Of a stretch of 64,000 nucleotides of DNA, positions 1-12,487 are shown piece by piece. Each line of letters opens with the position of its first letter. Position 1 is the stretch's first letter. The notes beneath the pieces were generated by a model. That model made no database searches. It was not told where the DNA came from and saw nothing but the letters and a program-made list of their open reading frames with translations. The translations under genes were made by a program, and so were the position numbers. Origin of the DNA: Malurus cyaneus samueli. Its lineage: Eukaryota > Chordata > Aves > Passeriformes > Maluridae. The stretch spans positions 23,698,225 to 23,762,224 of the forward strand of contig CM019220.1 in NCBI GenBank assembly GCA_009741485.1, in the 5' to 3' direction.

Positions 1-1925
1 TTAAAAGGTCAGTAAGAGTTTTATTTCTTTGCTTGCTTTAAGGCTTAGCTGTAAGAGCTTTGTTACCTTTTACTTTGTTACAGATATTGGGTTGGTGATG
101 TTGAAAGCAGTTGCTTGAAAAATAACTTTACTTATTGGTTTACAGATCAGCTGTGTTTGATTTTTGATCTGAAATTCAGGCAGTGGCTGAAATGAAAACA
201 TGTGAAGGGACCCCGGCTTGCTGCCCATGTGATGGAGCAGGGACAATCCCAGGCAGGAAAGGAAAAACAGTGTAAGTGTTAAATAACTGAACACCACTAC
301 CTTAATGATTCCCCTTTTCTTGAAAGAACCTTCTCGTGAGTGTCACTGTAAGATTCCTCCTTTGCACTAATAGCTGATGATGGAGATGGGCTTTGGTTCC
401 CCACAAGATCTTTAGGAGGTTTCAGGCTTTTATGAGTGTTTATTTGCATGGAAGGGCAGATGATAAGCAGAGAGCTGAAAAGGGAGATGGGCGGCTGTCC
501 AAGCTAATGAACACACTCAGAAAAGTAATTAGGGTTTGTGTGGAAGGGGAAAAGCGAGGTGCATCTGCAGCCACTGGCTCAGGGGTTTATTAGTGGGAGA
601 GATGAATTATTGAAGGCAGATGTTCTCAGAGCATTCTCTAGCTCTGTGCTAATGGAAAAGGTGATGATTAGCATGAGTTGGTTGATGAGTGAGGAGAAAA
701 TGCAAAAATCATCTTAAACTACCAGGGACTGCTGTTCTTGAGAGTAGGCTCCAGTGAGGGGTGTCTTGAGTTCAGCCTCACCTGACCTTGAATTGAACAA
801 CCTGGTTGAATTCAGGCTTTGCTTGAATTCTTGTCCCTTTCATGTCCCTTTTTTTTTTAATTGGTGAATTTATCATTCCAAAGTAAAGATGCCATGAAAT
901 TAATCCCATGTCTTCTGCATAAATCAACTCTGTTACAGGGGAATTCCCCATCGTAGGATAAGGTAAGGGTTATGAGGCATGGGCTGAGTTGGTTGTGCCA
1001 AATGTAATACAGACCAATTAATTAAATAAAATAATTTAATTAATTTCAAAATAATTTTTCTGGAAAAATTCTGAGTTTTGAATTTGAGTAGGCTTTGGAA
1101 ATAGCATTGTTTGTTATGTTTTGTAATAATCTAGATTTGTCTCGCTGCCTTGTTCTCATATTAAAAAAAAATAAAATGACATCAGCTACTTTTGCAATCT
1201 CTCTTTGTTCATGTTGGGGGTGAATTTCTTTGACAGGCTGCTTTGAGTGAGACATGCTCTGGCAGACAACTTCAAAAATAGAGCTCTGCTAACACCTAGG
1301 TTTTAGCATAACAATGGCTGATGGATGAAAACTGTTGAAATATTGATGTGAAGCCTAAGCCATGATGGTGAGAGAAGGATCTATAGTATGTATAGATATA
1401 AAACAAATATATGTAAAATATAAAGCAAAATTATATCATTTTGGAATAACACACAAGGTGATAACCGGAGTGGCAGATGGTAAGTAGAATATGAGAAGCT
1501 TTTAAAAACTCACATTGGAGCTTTGTAATAAAAAGATAAATAGACTGGATTGTGCTGACCATTTGTCCAAGACTTGCTGGTCCTAGGGGCTCATTTTTGT
1601 CCATGTAGTTGATTTAGGTCATTCTGAAAACCTGAAGTATTTTGAGGATAAGCTGCTCAGTTCATGACTGTGCATTCTGTGGTTTGCCTCACATCCAAGG
1701 CATCTGTGGGAAGTGAAGGTTGGATGTGGTGGCCACAAATGTGCTTGAAAAGCAGAGCTCCAAACAAACTCACTTTTTAATTCCGGCTGACCTTTGGGGT
1801 TCAGGCAGCCAAGTGCAGCTGCCTGTTCTCTGGAACTGTGTGTTGAGTAGCAGAAGTGCAGCTGATGTGTAGAAGCAAAATAATTTAAAACTTGAAATAG
1901 TTGGTCCAGAATTCCTACCTGTGAT
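1..1925. other. AT-rich non-coding DNA, nothing recognised
   Basis: There are no coding-like frames beyond chance length and no recognised interspersed repeat. AT-rich runs occur at about 1,015-1,060 and 1,380-1,440. The stretch may be intergenic or intronic. Confidence 0.6.
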
Positions 1926-2104
1926 GATGGGAAGGTCCTGGCACAGGGTGCCCAGAGACGCTGTAGCTGCCCCTGGAATCCTGGAAGTGTTCCTGGACAG
2001 ACCTTGGAGCAACCTAATTTAGTGGAAGGTGTCCCTGGCAATGGCCAGGGGGGTGGAATGAGATGGGCTTTGATGTTTTTTCCAACCTAAACTGTTCCAT
2101 GATG
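1926..2104 (+). mobile_element. CR1 LINE 3' fragment
   Basis: The segment contains 'gtgcccagagacgctgtagctgcc', 'cttggagcaacc', 'gtggaaggtgtccctgg' and 'ccaacctaaactgttccatgat', the ordered landmarks of the avian CR1 3' end. It is 5'-truncated and moderately diverged, and carries no coding capacity. Confidence 0.93.
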
Positions 2105-4266
2105 AATTGTTTGTCATGTCTTGTGTGTGAAAAACAGAAAAGAAAGCATTGAGGATGTAAGGATGGGGGTGTGCAATAGCTGAAGTTGTTGTTGCTCAAG
2201 GATTAGCCCTGCAGGTGTTTTCCTGTAGCTTAAACCCTCTGCTGCATCAACAAATGCCAGCAAACAGCCAAAGCAGAATAAACAATGCTGAGTAATAACT
2301 GAATTACATTTATCAGATTATAATAACGGGAAAACCTTTTAAAGAATGATGAGGACTTAATTCCGTTGGGTTGGCTAATGCTGTAATATTCTAACGATCA
2401 GCTATAAAATAATTCCAGCAAGTAGGAATTAAGTTCCTTAACTGATAACTCATAACTAATGCTAGAGGAAATCACTGCCTCCTACGTGGGAAGGTTTACA
2501 AATGGTTTACTGAAGTAACAGATATAACTGAAAAAAAAATGTGTAGAGTGTTTAGACATAGGTAATTATAAAACTGAATGACATCTTCTGTGGTTGATCG
2601 TGACTGCTTTAAAGTCATTAAGCAGCACTCTCATGATGTAGCAGTTGCTAAAGGGTTCAAGATTAATCAAACGGTGATAATTGAAGAAAAAAGTGAAGAC
2701 AGCATTTTGAACAGTTTTTCAGCTAGAAATAAGTGGTAGCTTTGAATCAATAAATCTCCTGACATGGCTCTTTTACTGCGGAAACTAAAAAGCTAGACTT
2801 AAACCATTAACACCTGAATAAGTAGAAACTGAATAGAGAAACAAGACTGAAGAACTGATTGAACTCTCTTCTGTAAGTTGGTATATTAAATTCCATCTAA
2901 TTTAATTTAACAAATATAAAACTATTATAGGTATTTTGTACCAAGGATGGAGGATAATGAGAGTATTTGTTGGATTGTATATTTTTAAAAAATACTGTCA
3001 AGGGAGATTGCAATCAGACGTAGAGTGCTATTGAATAATGTTGGTTACATTGAAAAGAATCTGTGGGGCATTTGTAATCTGAGGAGTGAATAGACAGAAG
3101 GCAAAGTTCTGTGGTATCTTTGTATTCATTTTTCTTAAACAGGTAGATATCTTATGGCCTGTGTGCAATTATAAATAACTGAGTCCCACTTTTACTTCTC
3201 TCTTTGTACTACAGAACTGATTCCTACGGTACAATGCATACACTTTAAAATTGAGCTGATATCTGCATGAGCATCATTCTGAGAATAGAGGGAATAAAAG
3301 AAGGGACCTACACGAGGGATTTTTGTAAGACATGCAAGAACATGGTTTCTGCTTTACGTTATATTGTGCCTCTCCAATATGTTGCAGTTTGTGTTTCTGA
3401 TCCCCCTCAGTTCCACTTCAAAACACCCGAGGCATGTGTTGGTTAAAACCAGCAAGATGGAAGTTGTGATCAAGCTCTCCGTCAAGGAAAGACGAAGTAC
3501 AGGGGGTACAAGTGAAGAAACTTGTGAATCATGACAAGACTTAGCTTGATCTGCATTTTGTAGGCAGACAGTGATAAATGAAATCCCTGTTGCAGTTATT
3601 GTAGACTGGCTGATCCATAGAAAGCCATAGTGATCCTGACTTCATGTCCCTACTTCAATTTGCTGTTCATAAAACTGGAAGTCCCAAGCTTGGCTTGCCC
3701 TTCAGTGTTTTGGAAATTTGAGACTTTGCAAATATCAGTAGCTGTTTCCAGTAAGAAAGAGGCTATGATTACTTGAACGAAACTTGCCTGACATATGAAC
3801 AAGATGTATCTGTTGAGGGCTTGTTGCCAGGGGTGGATTTGTACTTAAGCGGATGTAATTGCATGGACTTTGTACTGGATTGTTTGACAGATTAAATTTC
3901 TATGATAGTGTGAGATAACAGGAGGTCACAGTCCAAGAATAAGGTTCTGAAGTGTATGTATTCACAGCTGGGGTGCTAATCTGATTAATTGAAAGCTGAT
4001 TCAATTCATAATAAATTCATGTTGTTGGATCCAGGAGTGTTGGTGCCAATTGTCAGTGCCAGTTATGTGTAAGGGCAGTGTGAGGTCTGTGCATAGAGAA
4101 TGGTGGTGGGAAAATCAGAGTAGGGTCTCCACCTTGCAGCTGCTTCTCAAAGCCTGAAACAGCCTCCTTTCTTCTAAAGCCTAAAGTAACCACAGCTGGC
4201 ACACAGGGTTATGCTAAAAAAAAAAAAGAGGTTTGTTTGGTTATTTTTTACCCTGGCTATTAGTCT
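2105..4266. other. AT-rich non-coding DNA, nothing recognised
   Basis: No exon, RNA gene or recognisable repeat was seen. An A-run sits at about 4,217-4,228. Confidence 0.55.
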
Positions 4267-4295
4267 AAGAACTCAATAGATATGGGGCAGCCTTT
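4267..4295 (+). repeat. Exact 29-bp direct repeat, copy 1
   Basis: The segment begins aagaactcaatagatatggg and ends ggcagccttt. It recurs without mismatch at 5,068-5,096, an offset of 801 bases. It is too long to be a typical target-site duplication of a CR1 or LTR element. Confidence 0.97.
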
Positions 4296-5067
4296 CAGTG
4301 TCCGCTACAGAGCACAGTATAAATCTGTCTGGCTGTGGCATTAAGGAAATAGGAGGTCTGAGATGTGGCCCTTGGTCAGTGGTGCTGGGTATCAGCACAG
4401 GGGCTCTGATAGCAGCTGGTGTTCTATTTTTAGAAGCCCTGAGGAGCAGTGATCCCAAAGTGTTGATCTGCTGCCTCTTAGGTCAGCGCATGGCAGAGCC
4501 CAGTGTGGGCACGGGACAACTGCAGCCTCTTCCTGCACTGCTGGAAATGGGGACACCTGGGAGCTCTGCCTGTTATGTAACAGAAGGAAATTATTGCCTG
4601 GGATCATGTAAAAGGAGCTGCGGAGCTCTGGCTACTGAAGTTGGCACCTCAAAGGGCTCTGTTCTTTGACCAAAGCCTTGATGATGTGTTTGAATCAGCA
4701 CAGGGGCATCTAAGCAGGGCAAGAGCTGATTTCTGCACCTTGCTTTCTTTGGAAAGGATGTTATTTGCTGCAAAGGAACTGGAAGAAGATGGCATTTCGA
4801 ATATAGGTATGATGTTTTTCAGCTTTCAGTCCAGTTTCTGTTCTGGAATAATGTCTTTCAGCAGGTTTCCTATTTAGAAATAGGCATCTTATGACTGATC
4901 TTTAAGTAATGCACTAATGAAGGATTGCTTGGAACATAAACAAGTCAATCTTGTCAGAATTATTCAGGCATGCACCTTGCAGCTGAATCTGATGAAAATT
5001 CAGTCCTCTCTGGAGGTATTCAGCTTGTGCCATGTGACCGGGAGATGTGTTTGGTGGAGAAAAATTT

Positions 5068-5096
5068 AAGAACTCAATAGATATGGGGCAGCCTTT
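5068..5096 (+). repeat. Exact 29-bp direct repeat, copy 2
   Basis: Identical to 4,267-4,295. The 772 bases between the copies hold overlapping open frames on both strands but no recognised element. The flanks of the two copies differ at once on the 5' side and after a few bases on the 3' side. Confidence 0.97.
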
Positions 5097-6608
5097 TTCA
5101 GAAGCCCCATTAAGTATGTTGTGGGGTAGATGCAGTAATTGAATAAACTGAAGTGATTCATAGGCATTGCTAATAATTTTCTAGAGGCTCTTTTTTGCAG
5201 CGCAGGTAATTTTATCTTTGTACTTAAGGTTTTTGCTTGTGCAAGTGATAACCTGGAGATGTGGCTGATTTCAAAGGCTTTCTGAAAATCAGTGAGATGT
5301 AACTATTGCTTTAGGTTGTGCAGAAGGCAGTGAGGTTCTGTGAAGTCTTCTGAAAGCCTGGATAAACAAACATTGTTACGGTTAGAGAAAAGCTCTGGAA
5401 TGAAAACCCTAGAGGAACAGACTAATTTTCTATTAAAAACATCTGAAGAAAGGTAATGATCTGTGGAAGAGCAATGTTTGGAAACAGTTAATTTAATTAA
5501 TTAATGTGTCCTCTTTGCTTGTCTGAAAAAAGCTTTTAGAAAGGACTGCAGACATCTGCAGTGCTTTTTAATATTTGATGGGCTTCTACAATTCTCCTCA
5601 CAGAAAATTCATGACCTGCTCTATTTCTGTGAGGCTGATTCGGTGAGAGTATGATGGAGATAAGTCAGATGGATTCTTTATCTTCCTACTGAGAGACCAA
5701 ATCATCTGCTGCAGATTTAGTGTTTTCTTCTCGTGTTTGTGAGCTCTGCACCAACAGATCATTTTTAGAGATCTGAACCTGAATGACTTGGCCAGGATGC
5801 TGTTTTTGCTTGTTTCTGGAATGAGTGCATTGGTAAGGTAGAGATTCATTGCCTGCTGCTGTTAGCATTCTTATTGCCAAGGGAGATATTGTGAAGCTTT
5901 AGCAAAAATCTGAGTAGCAGCTCAGCATGACTTGTGTGTACAGAAAATGCAGTGCAAGTAGATGCAATAAAATGAATGCTGAATGTAACAGGCTTCAAAA
6001 CATGATGCTTTCAGTTTGGGAGAGCCACGGAAGCCTGAGCTCCTGTCAGTCTGTGGGTCCTGTAATCCTCCTCGTTGACGTGCTTCCCTTGGCTTTCCTT
6101 ACCCTCTGGCGAAGGAAACTTCATTCACGTTTGATTTCTCCTCCTCACGTTGAAAACTTCTGTAGAAGCCCCCTGAGGCCTTTCTTGTGATAATGTTTGG
6201 TAAAAGATACACTATTGCTGAAATGTTTGAAAACAGCTGCTTGTTCATAGATTTTTGCTGAGTGAGAAAAATATTATGTTTTGTAGTTAAACCCCTACTT
6301 CTCAAAGCTTTTCACTTATTTTTTTGGAACCCTGCTTAGGGGTATCTTGTGTATGCTGTAGCCACAAGATGCAATCAAGTTTTAGTTGTGGCGATTGTGA
6401 GTTTTTGGCATTCCACATGACAGTGATGTTCACAATTTTAAGCTATACAACATCTTGCTGGCCTTAATTCTGTTGCAGATAAAGCAACTTTTCCAGTGCT
6501 TTAACATAGTCTGTTATGGAGAATATTGAAAATTAGTTGTTTCTCATCACGTCAAGGTTTGGAAATGTCAGTTGAGTGGTTCAGGTAAACTGGTAAAGGT
6601 ATTAAAGG
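5097..6608. other. Non-coding DNA, nothing recognised
   Basis: No recognised gene or repeat. There is a short taattaattaa-type tract at about 5,488-5,505. Confidence 0.55.
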
Positions 6609-6985
6609 AACCATTGCAGAATCCTAGGCTGGTTTGGGTTAGGGGCATTGCAAGTCATCCTGTTCCAGCCCCTGCCATGGACCGGGACACTTCGACTGTC
6701 CCAGGGTGCTCCAAGCTCTGTCCAGCCTGGCCTTGGACACTGCCAGGGATCCAGAGGCAGCCACAGCTTCTCTGGGCACCCTGTGCCAGGGCCTCCCCAC
6801 CCTTCCAGGGAAGGATTCCTCCCCAATATCCCATCTAACCCTGCCCTCTGGCAGTGGGAAGCCATTCCCCCTTGTCCTGTTACTCTATCCCTGTCCCCAG
6901 CCTCTCTTCAGCTCTCCTGGAGCCCTTTAGGTCCTGCTCTAAAGTCTGTCTGGAGCCTTCTCCAGGCTGGATATGCCCATTCTGT
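6609..6985 (-). mobile_element. CR1 LINE 3' fragment, long
   Basis: Reverse-complement CR1 landmarks run in order: 'gaatcctaggctggtttgggtt', 'gggacacttc', 'cccagggtgctccaagctctgtccagcctggccttgg', 'ggatccagaggcagccacagcttctctgggcaccctgtgccagggcctc', then the 'cttctccaggctgg' segment. At about 375 bases this is one of the two longest CR1 copies here. It is 5'-truncated. Confidence 0.96.
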
Positions 6986-7347
6986 AAGAAATACTTGGAA
7001 TCTAAGAGTATGGTTTCATGGCACAGCTGTAATGGTAGCAACTTCTTCCCCTGGTAGAGCCAAAATGAACACATGGAGCATATCACAATCTGGTAAACCT
7101 ATCTTTTTAGGGGTTTAGGAGGGTTTAGCAGGTTGATTAATTGTTAAATAAAAATGGTTAAGTAATTGTTTATAGTACAGTCTGAGTATTTGCAGTGAAG
7201 AGTTCAAGTTCATGTTGCTTCTTGGGTGTAAACAACTCTGAGTTACTTTAATATCCTTGTATTTTGTCTTCAGGTAGTTAAAAATAGCAAAATGGAACAT
7301 TTGCCTGGCAGAACTCTGAGTGCTGTGCTTTCACTGTTCCTGATGGT

Positions 7348-7446
7348 GCAGTCACTAAGGCTGGAAACCTCCAAGATCAGATCATCGAGTCCAGCCTTTG
7401 ATCCTCACCTTGGCAACCAGACCAGAGCACTGAGTGCCCCATCCAG
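7348..7446 (-). mobile_element. CR1-derived fragment
   Basis: 'aaggctggaaacctccaagatcagatcatcgagtccagcc' matches the reverse-complement tail of a CR1 subfamily whose plus form reads 'ttggactcgatgatctt...aggtc'. It is diverged and short. Confidence 0.7.
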
Positions 7447-8476
7447 AGACAATCCTGCAGTGATGTTAGTTTGAGTTCTTCTTTTTATATGGAAAGCATC
7501 TGAAAATAGAGTGGCAATAGTTAAGACTCAGTTCATGTGTGAAGATGTGTCTGAATATTAAATTAGTAGATAATAAAGAAGATGTGATGTGACAGAAAGT
7601 TTGTCATTAATGATGAATAAACTTCATATGCATAACACAAAAATTGATGCCTGTACTTTTAAGGATCTTAACTTCATTTTTTTTCCTTTAGGGAGTATCC
7701 ACATTGAGAAATGCATTTTTTGGGACTTCAGATGTGTTGTAAGCCTCAGGCAGGTTGTTGTTTTCCCAGGAGCAACAGGTACAAGTAAATGCAAAGGTGG
7801 TGCCAATGAGCAGTGCTCCTTGTGTGCTGAGGGAGCCGATAACACACAGAATTCATAACTTTGCTTCAAGCAGTCTCTTTGGGAAGACAAAAATACAGAA
7901 ACCTCTTAAAAAACCCCAATATAGCAAAACCCCGTAAATAAATCCCATCCCCAAACTGTTCCATTTCCTGCTTTTGGAATTAAGCACTAATTAACTTCTG
8001 GCCAATATGAACTCATCTGTTGTTGGTTTCAGTCAAAACAACATGTTGGTTGTGTAACATTAATAGCACAAGAAAAAAAATGGGTCTTGGTAAATATAAA
8101 TACATGCTGGTAGTATTTACTGTATTTAAAATTGCAGCTAATATGATCCAGTGTCAGTTTTTATAAAAATATGAGAGATGGGTCTGTAGGATTTTCCTGT
8201 TGCTCATCAGCTTCTGCTCAGTTGAGCTTTTAGCAGCATCAGTGCCTGCTTGGATCTTGCATACTGGAGATCCTGGTGGTAACCAAGTTCAGTCCCATGA
8301 TTTAGAAAATGGGTAGCAAGGAATTTTCTAATTTTCAGAATTTTAGGTGCTAGGAACTGAAATAACAGGTTTTTTGAGTGGGTTTGTTTTAAGTTTGTTG
8401 TCTCATATATAGGTGATAAGTCCTTTTCAAGCCAGAATTTAACAGAGACGGCCTTAACGTGAAATCTCAAATTGTG
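7447..8476. other. AT-rich non-coding DNA, nothing recognised
   Basis: No supported exon or repeat was seen in this kilobase. Confidence 0.5.
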
Positions 8477-8610
8477 GCTGCCCCATCTGTGCAAATGTTC
8501 CAGGCCACGTTAGATGGGGCTTGGAGCAACCTGTGATAGTGGAAGGAGGTGGAACTGGATGAGCTTTAAGTAAGGTCCCTTCCAACCCAAACCAATCTGA
8601 GATTCTGTAA
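8477..8610 (+). mobile_element. CR1 LINE 3' fragment
   Basis: 'ggggcttggagcaacctgtgatagtggaagg' and 'aaggtcccttccaacccaaaccaatctgagattctg' identify a CR1 tail, with a small internal deletion of the 'gtccctgcccatgg' segment. Confidence 0.92.
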
Positions 8611-11600
8611 GTAGGGTTACAAATGAATTGAGGTTTTTATGAAGTCTTCTCTACCAAAGTAATATTGTCAGGCTGCTAAAAGCACACTGGCTCTGGAAAT
8701 GGGAAGGAGAAATTTGGGTGAGTTTCTGAGCATCCAGCCTGTTCAGAATAAATGGAGCATTTCTGTTTTGCAGCAACTTCAGGATTAATTGAAAGTGCTG
8801 GGAACTGTGCAGTGAGCTAAAGAAAGAGGAGGGGCTCTGTAATCAAAGTACCTTCCAGTTTATCAAGGTGTTTTTAGTAAATGTATGCTTCATCTCTAAA
8901 AAAATACAAATTCACATTGTTTGTGTGAATATGAATGAAACTTTGCACTTAGGAACAGAGCACGATTTTTTTAATTACAGTTTCTACTGTAATTAGCAGT
9001 ATATTTATAATATCCTTAAGAGATTGGCAAGTGAGTGATGGATTGATGGGTATTTTTCTTTAAGCAGACAGTATTTAAGTGAGCAATGTCTATTGGCAGA
9101 ACAGAGTAGCAAGATAAATACTGTGCTGTAGGCAGATCATTCTTGATCAGTCAGTTGTACCTATGCAGAGGAGAAGATGTAGATGTTGTTCATGATCTCT
9201 GAAGGTGAAATATTGATTCCATCATGAATCATCTCTTCCATGAGGAAGAATTACGTTAGTTTGAGTAGCTTTGCTTAAATGGTATTTACCACTGTCTCTA
9301 TCAGAACCTGTTCTCATAACCTGTTCAAAAAAGTGAACACTTGGGCTTATTCTGTATTTATTTTCAGTTGATTCTGTGGAGTTTTACAATTTCAGTATCC
9401 TCAGGTTTGACCTTTGATAAACAGGGATATGGCAAATTAATTACAGTCATAACTGTTCCATTAATAAAAGCAGAATTGATTAGTACACAAGGAACTCAAA
9501 TACCAGTAATTTTTGTGACTTCTGGAAGCAGAAGGATGTTGAGCTGAGAGTTTCCTGTGTTGTCAGTGCAGTGAAATTCCAAAGATTACTGGCAAGTGAA
9601 TTGAAATCTTCTTCCAGGAAGCTGCTATTGAAGTCTCTCATGCTAATGAGCATCCAGGGAGTTAGAATCCCATAAAGCTTAATAATGTCTCTAGGCCTTC
9701 ATGGTCTTATTTTGATGGGAAATGCAATATTCTATTTTAAATAGAGTCAGTTTTCTCTAGTTGGGAGAGGGAGTAAATAAGGTATATTCTATGTGTATAG
9801 GAAGAAACAATCGAGAGAGGCATTACCATGAGCTTACAGCATGTGAAAATAGTGGGGTTTTTTTTTTGGAAAATGGCACTGTTGGTACTTCATCAATTGG
9901 TAAATGGAGAGCAAGATACATTCCTGGCAGAGGAGTAGGAATGCAAAATGATTTTCAACTTAATAAAATGCCTCTATCAATATTGATGTGTGACTTTGAT
10001 ATTTCTAGAAGTGGTTATTTCATTATTGACAGGGATGAGTGTAGGAGAAGCCTGAAGGAGGATGAGGATAGTGTGTGTTCTGTTTTCACTGAGTACATGA
10101 CTGTGGAACTAATTACATAATTAAATTTTTCGGAATAAGGTAAATTAAAAGCTTTTTTACTAACAAACACTTGTCCCACCTTCTAAATTTCAAGTCTGTG
10201 TGAATGTTTTGCTTAAAGCAGCTTCTGCACAGGAAGTGCAGTTCTGGGAAAACATCTGAGGAGGATCATACACAGAAAAAACAGAGCTGTTTGATCTTGG
10301 CTCGGGAGCTTTTTGGTTCATGATCTTTGATTCCCTAAAACTGCTGCCTAATTGGTCAGCCTTAAGGGGCAGTTTATCTGGACATACTGGAAAAAATGCA
10401 ACACGTCTTGTCCCAAACTCTGGGAATTCGTGAGTTGGTACAAAAGGGCAGTTTGTGTTCAGTTCCTACTAGATTAGTGGGGAAAGATCAGCCTGGAACT
10501 GTATTAGTAAATCAGTGTGGCCTTTCCACAACTTTATTTTTACTCCCTTTTCTTTTTTTCCCCTGCTTACTTTCCTGTTAATGAAATTTTGAATTTTTTC
10601 CTAGGGCGAAGCTTAGTTATGAAGTGAAATTTGATTTGAAAAAAAAAATTATTTATGTTATACCTTGAAAATATTTTGAGTTTCATCTGTTTAACTGCAG
10701 GGAATTTTAAATACATTAGCCTGACTCACACAGTAAGTTCTTAGTTCTCATGGAAACTGGGCTAAAATCTTGAAAGATTCTGATACAAAATGCCAAGCAT
10801 TGTCATCCTCACACCTAAATTAATCCAAGTTGGAAATATTTCTTATGTTGTTATCACACAAGGATTAGTCCTGGATGTCTTCAGATGCTGGTTCCTCGCT
10901 GGTTCCTGGACCAGGTAAAGTTAGAGGAGCATAACATAAAGGTTTGATCAAGCATAACATGAATAAACTCATAAGCACAAGTTCATTCTCAGGTTTAAAC
11001 AGTGCCAAGCACTGAGGAACAGCTAAAAATCAGGCTTTTGACAACAATACCCTTTTTAAAGATTAAAATGATGCATCCATGTTAGGAAAAACAAACCTCT
11101 CGGGTGAATCTCAGGTTCAACTTTGATCAAGGGCATTCAAATTCTTTCTTGAAATTATTTTTCCATGGTAACATTTCTCTCTCGCTCCTCAAATTGAAAT
11201 TTACTATTTAAAGCCCAAAGGAGGTTTTTTGCCCTGCTTCTCCACGGTGTTTTTGTGGATGTTGCTCACTCTTGAAGAGGCATCACCATAGCAGCAGTCT
11301 CTTAGAGAATTTTGTGGCTCTGCTTGTGGATCAGTGAACAGCGCTGTCTTAGATGGATCAGAGCATGTTTTGCTCACTGAATTTCAAAGAACAACTGAAT
11401 CTGTGTTATTTATCATGAGATGAAAAGGTTTTGCATTTCCCTTGTCTTAAGTGGATCGTCATTTTGACTTTTAATGTGGAAGTTAAGTATGTTGCATGAA
11501 AAAGTGAGCTTATTCTGGGGCAGCTGTGCAAGCTCAGTCTATTTTAGGAACTCAGTATAGGAAATAGTCAGAAATGCTTCAGAAAAAGTTTCATTTTTAA

Positions 11601-12337
11601 ATTCAGTGCATGAAATAATGCAAGTTAAGTAGTGTATCTATAGAATGTTTGTGCTTGGACTGAAGGAACATAATTCTGCAGTGCTGATGGGAAAATAATT
11701 CACTGGTTGCAAAAACTTTTCTGATCAAAACAATCAGTGGAGTTCTTGGATCTGGAGAAAGAGGAAATGGAAATTTTCGTTGTTCCATGATAAATGAGGA
11801 GCTTTGAGATGAGATGGTGATTTTTGGTAAGATTAAGCATGTCACAGTGCTCGGCAGCTGGTTAAATTGATGGTGGCTCTACATACTATTTCAAATGTTG
11901 CCCTCTTCTGGTTGCTGATAGCTCTGAGAGTTGGGCATGGGGAGCAGTACAATAAATAAAAGAGTTGGGAGAAAGCAAAGCATGCATTTTATTTTGCATT
12001 AGAACAAAGAGTTTTGATGTCTTAAAATATAATCTAATACTTCACAAAGAACAGCTGAATATATGGAAAATCCAGGCACGTGGGAAGATCCCATTTAATA
12101 ACAATTAATGTAGGGGAAGCAGTATTTCAGAGACCACCAGCCTTTAGTTTTAAAGATACATTTTGATGTGTTTGACCTGTGGTGGGTTATTTATTTTGTT
12201 GTTAGCTTGTTCTGTAGAATTGGTTTGCTGGAGACCTGTGGCTGCAGTAATAGAGGCTGTGAATCTCATCTCCTTGGGATGTTTGTGTTAGTCCATGAAT
12301 TTTTTTTCAGTAGTAGCTGTTATTGCTTCGATGACTC
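8611..12337. other. AT-rich non-coding DNA with one chance-length open frame
   Basis: This 3.7 kb lacks recognised genes and repeats. The longest frame (ATG at 9,791, stop at 10,120, plus strand) gives a protein of about 110 residues without a recognised motif, and its codons follow the local AT-rich composition. Confidence 0.5.
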
Positions 12338-12487
12338 TTCTGCCCCATCCCTAGAAGTGTCCAAGACCAGGCTGGATTGGGTTTGGAGCAACCTGGGATT
12401 GTGAAATGTGATCCTGGCCCATGGCAGGGGATGCAACACAATGAGCTTTAAGGTCCCTTCCAACCCAAACCATTCCAGGATTGTGTG
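12338..12487 (+). mobile_element. CR1 LINE 3' fragment
   Basis: 'tgccccatccctagaagtgtccaagaccaggctgga', 'ggagcaacctggga', 'aaggtcccttccaacccaaaccattcc' and a degraded gattctgtgatt-like end are all present. Confidence 0.95.
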
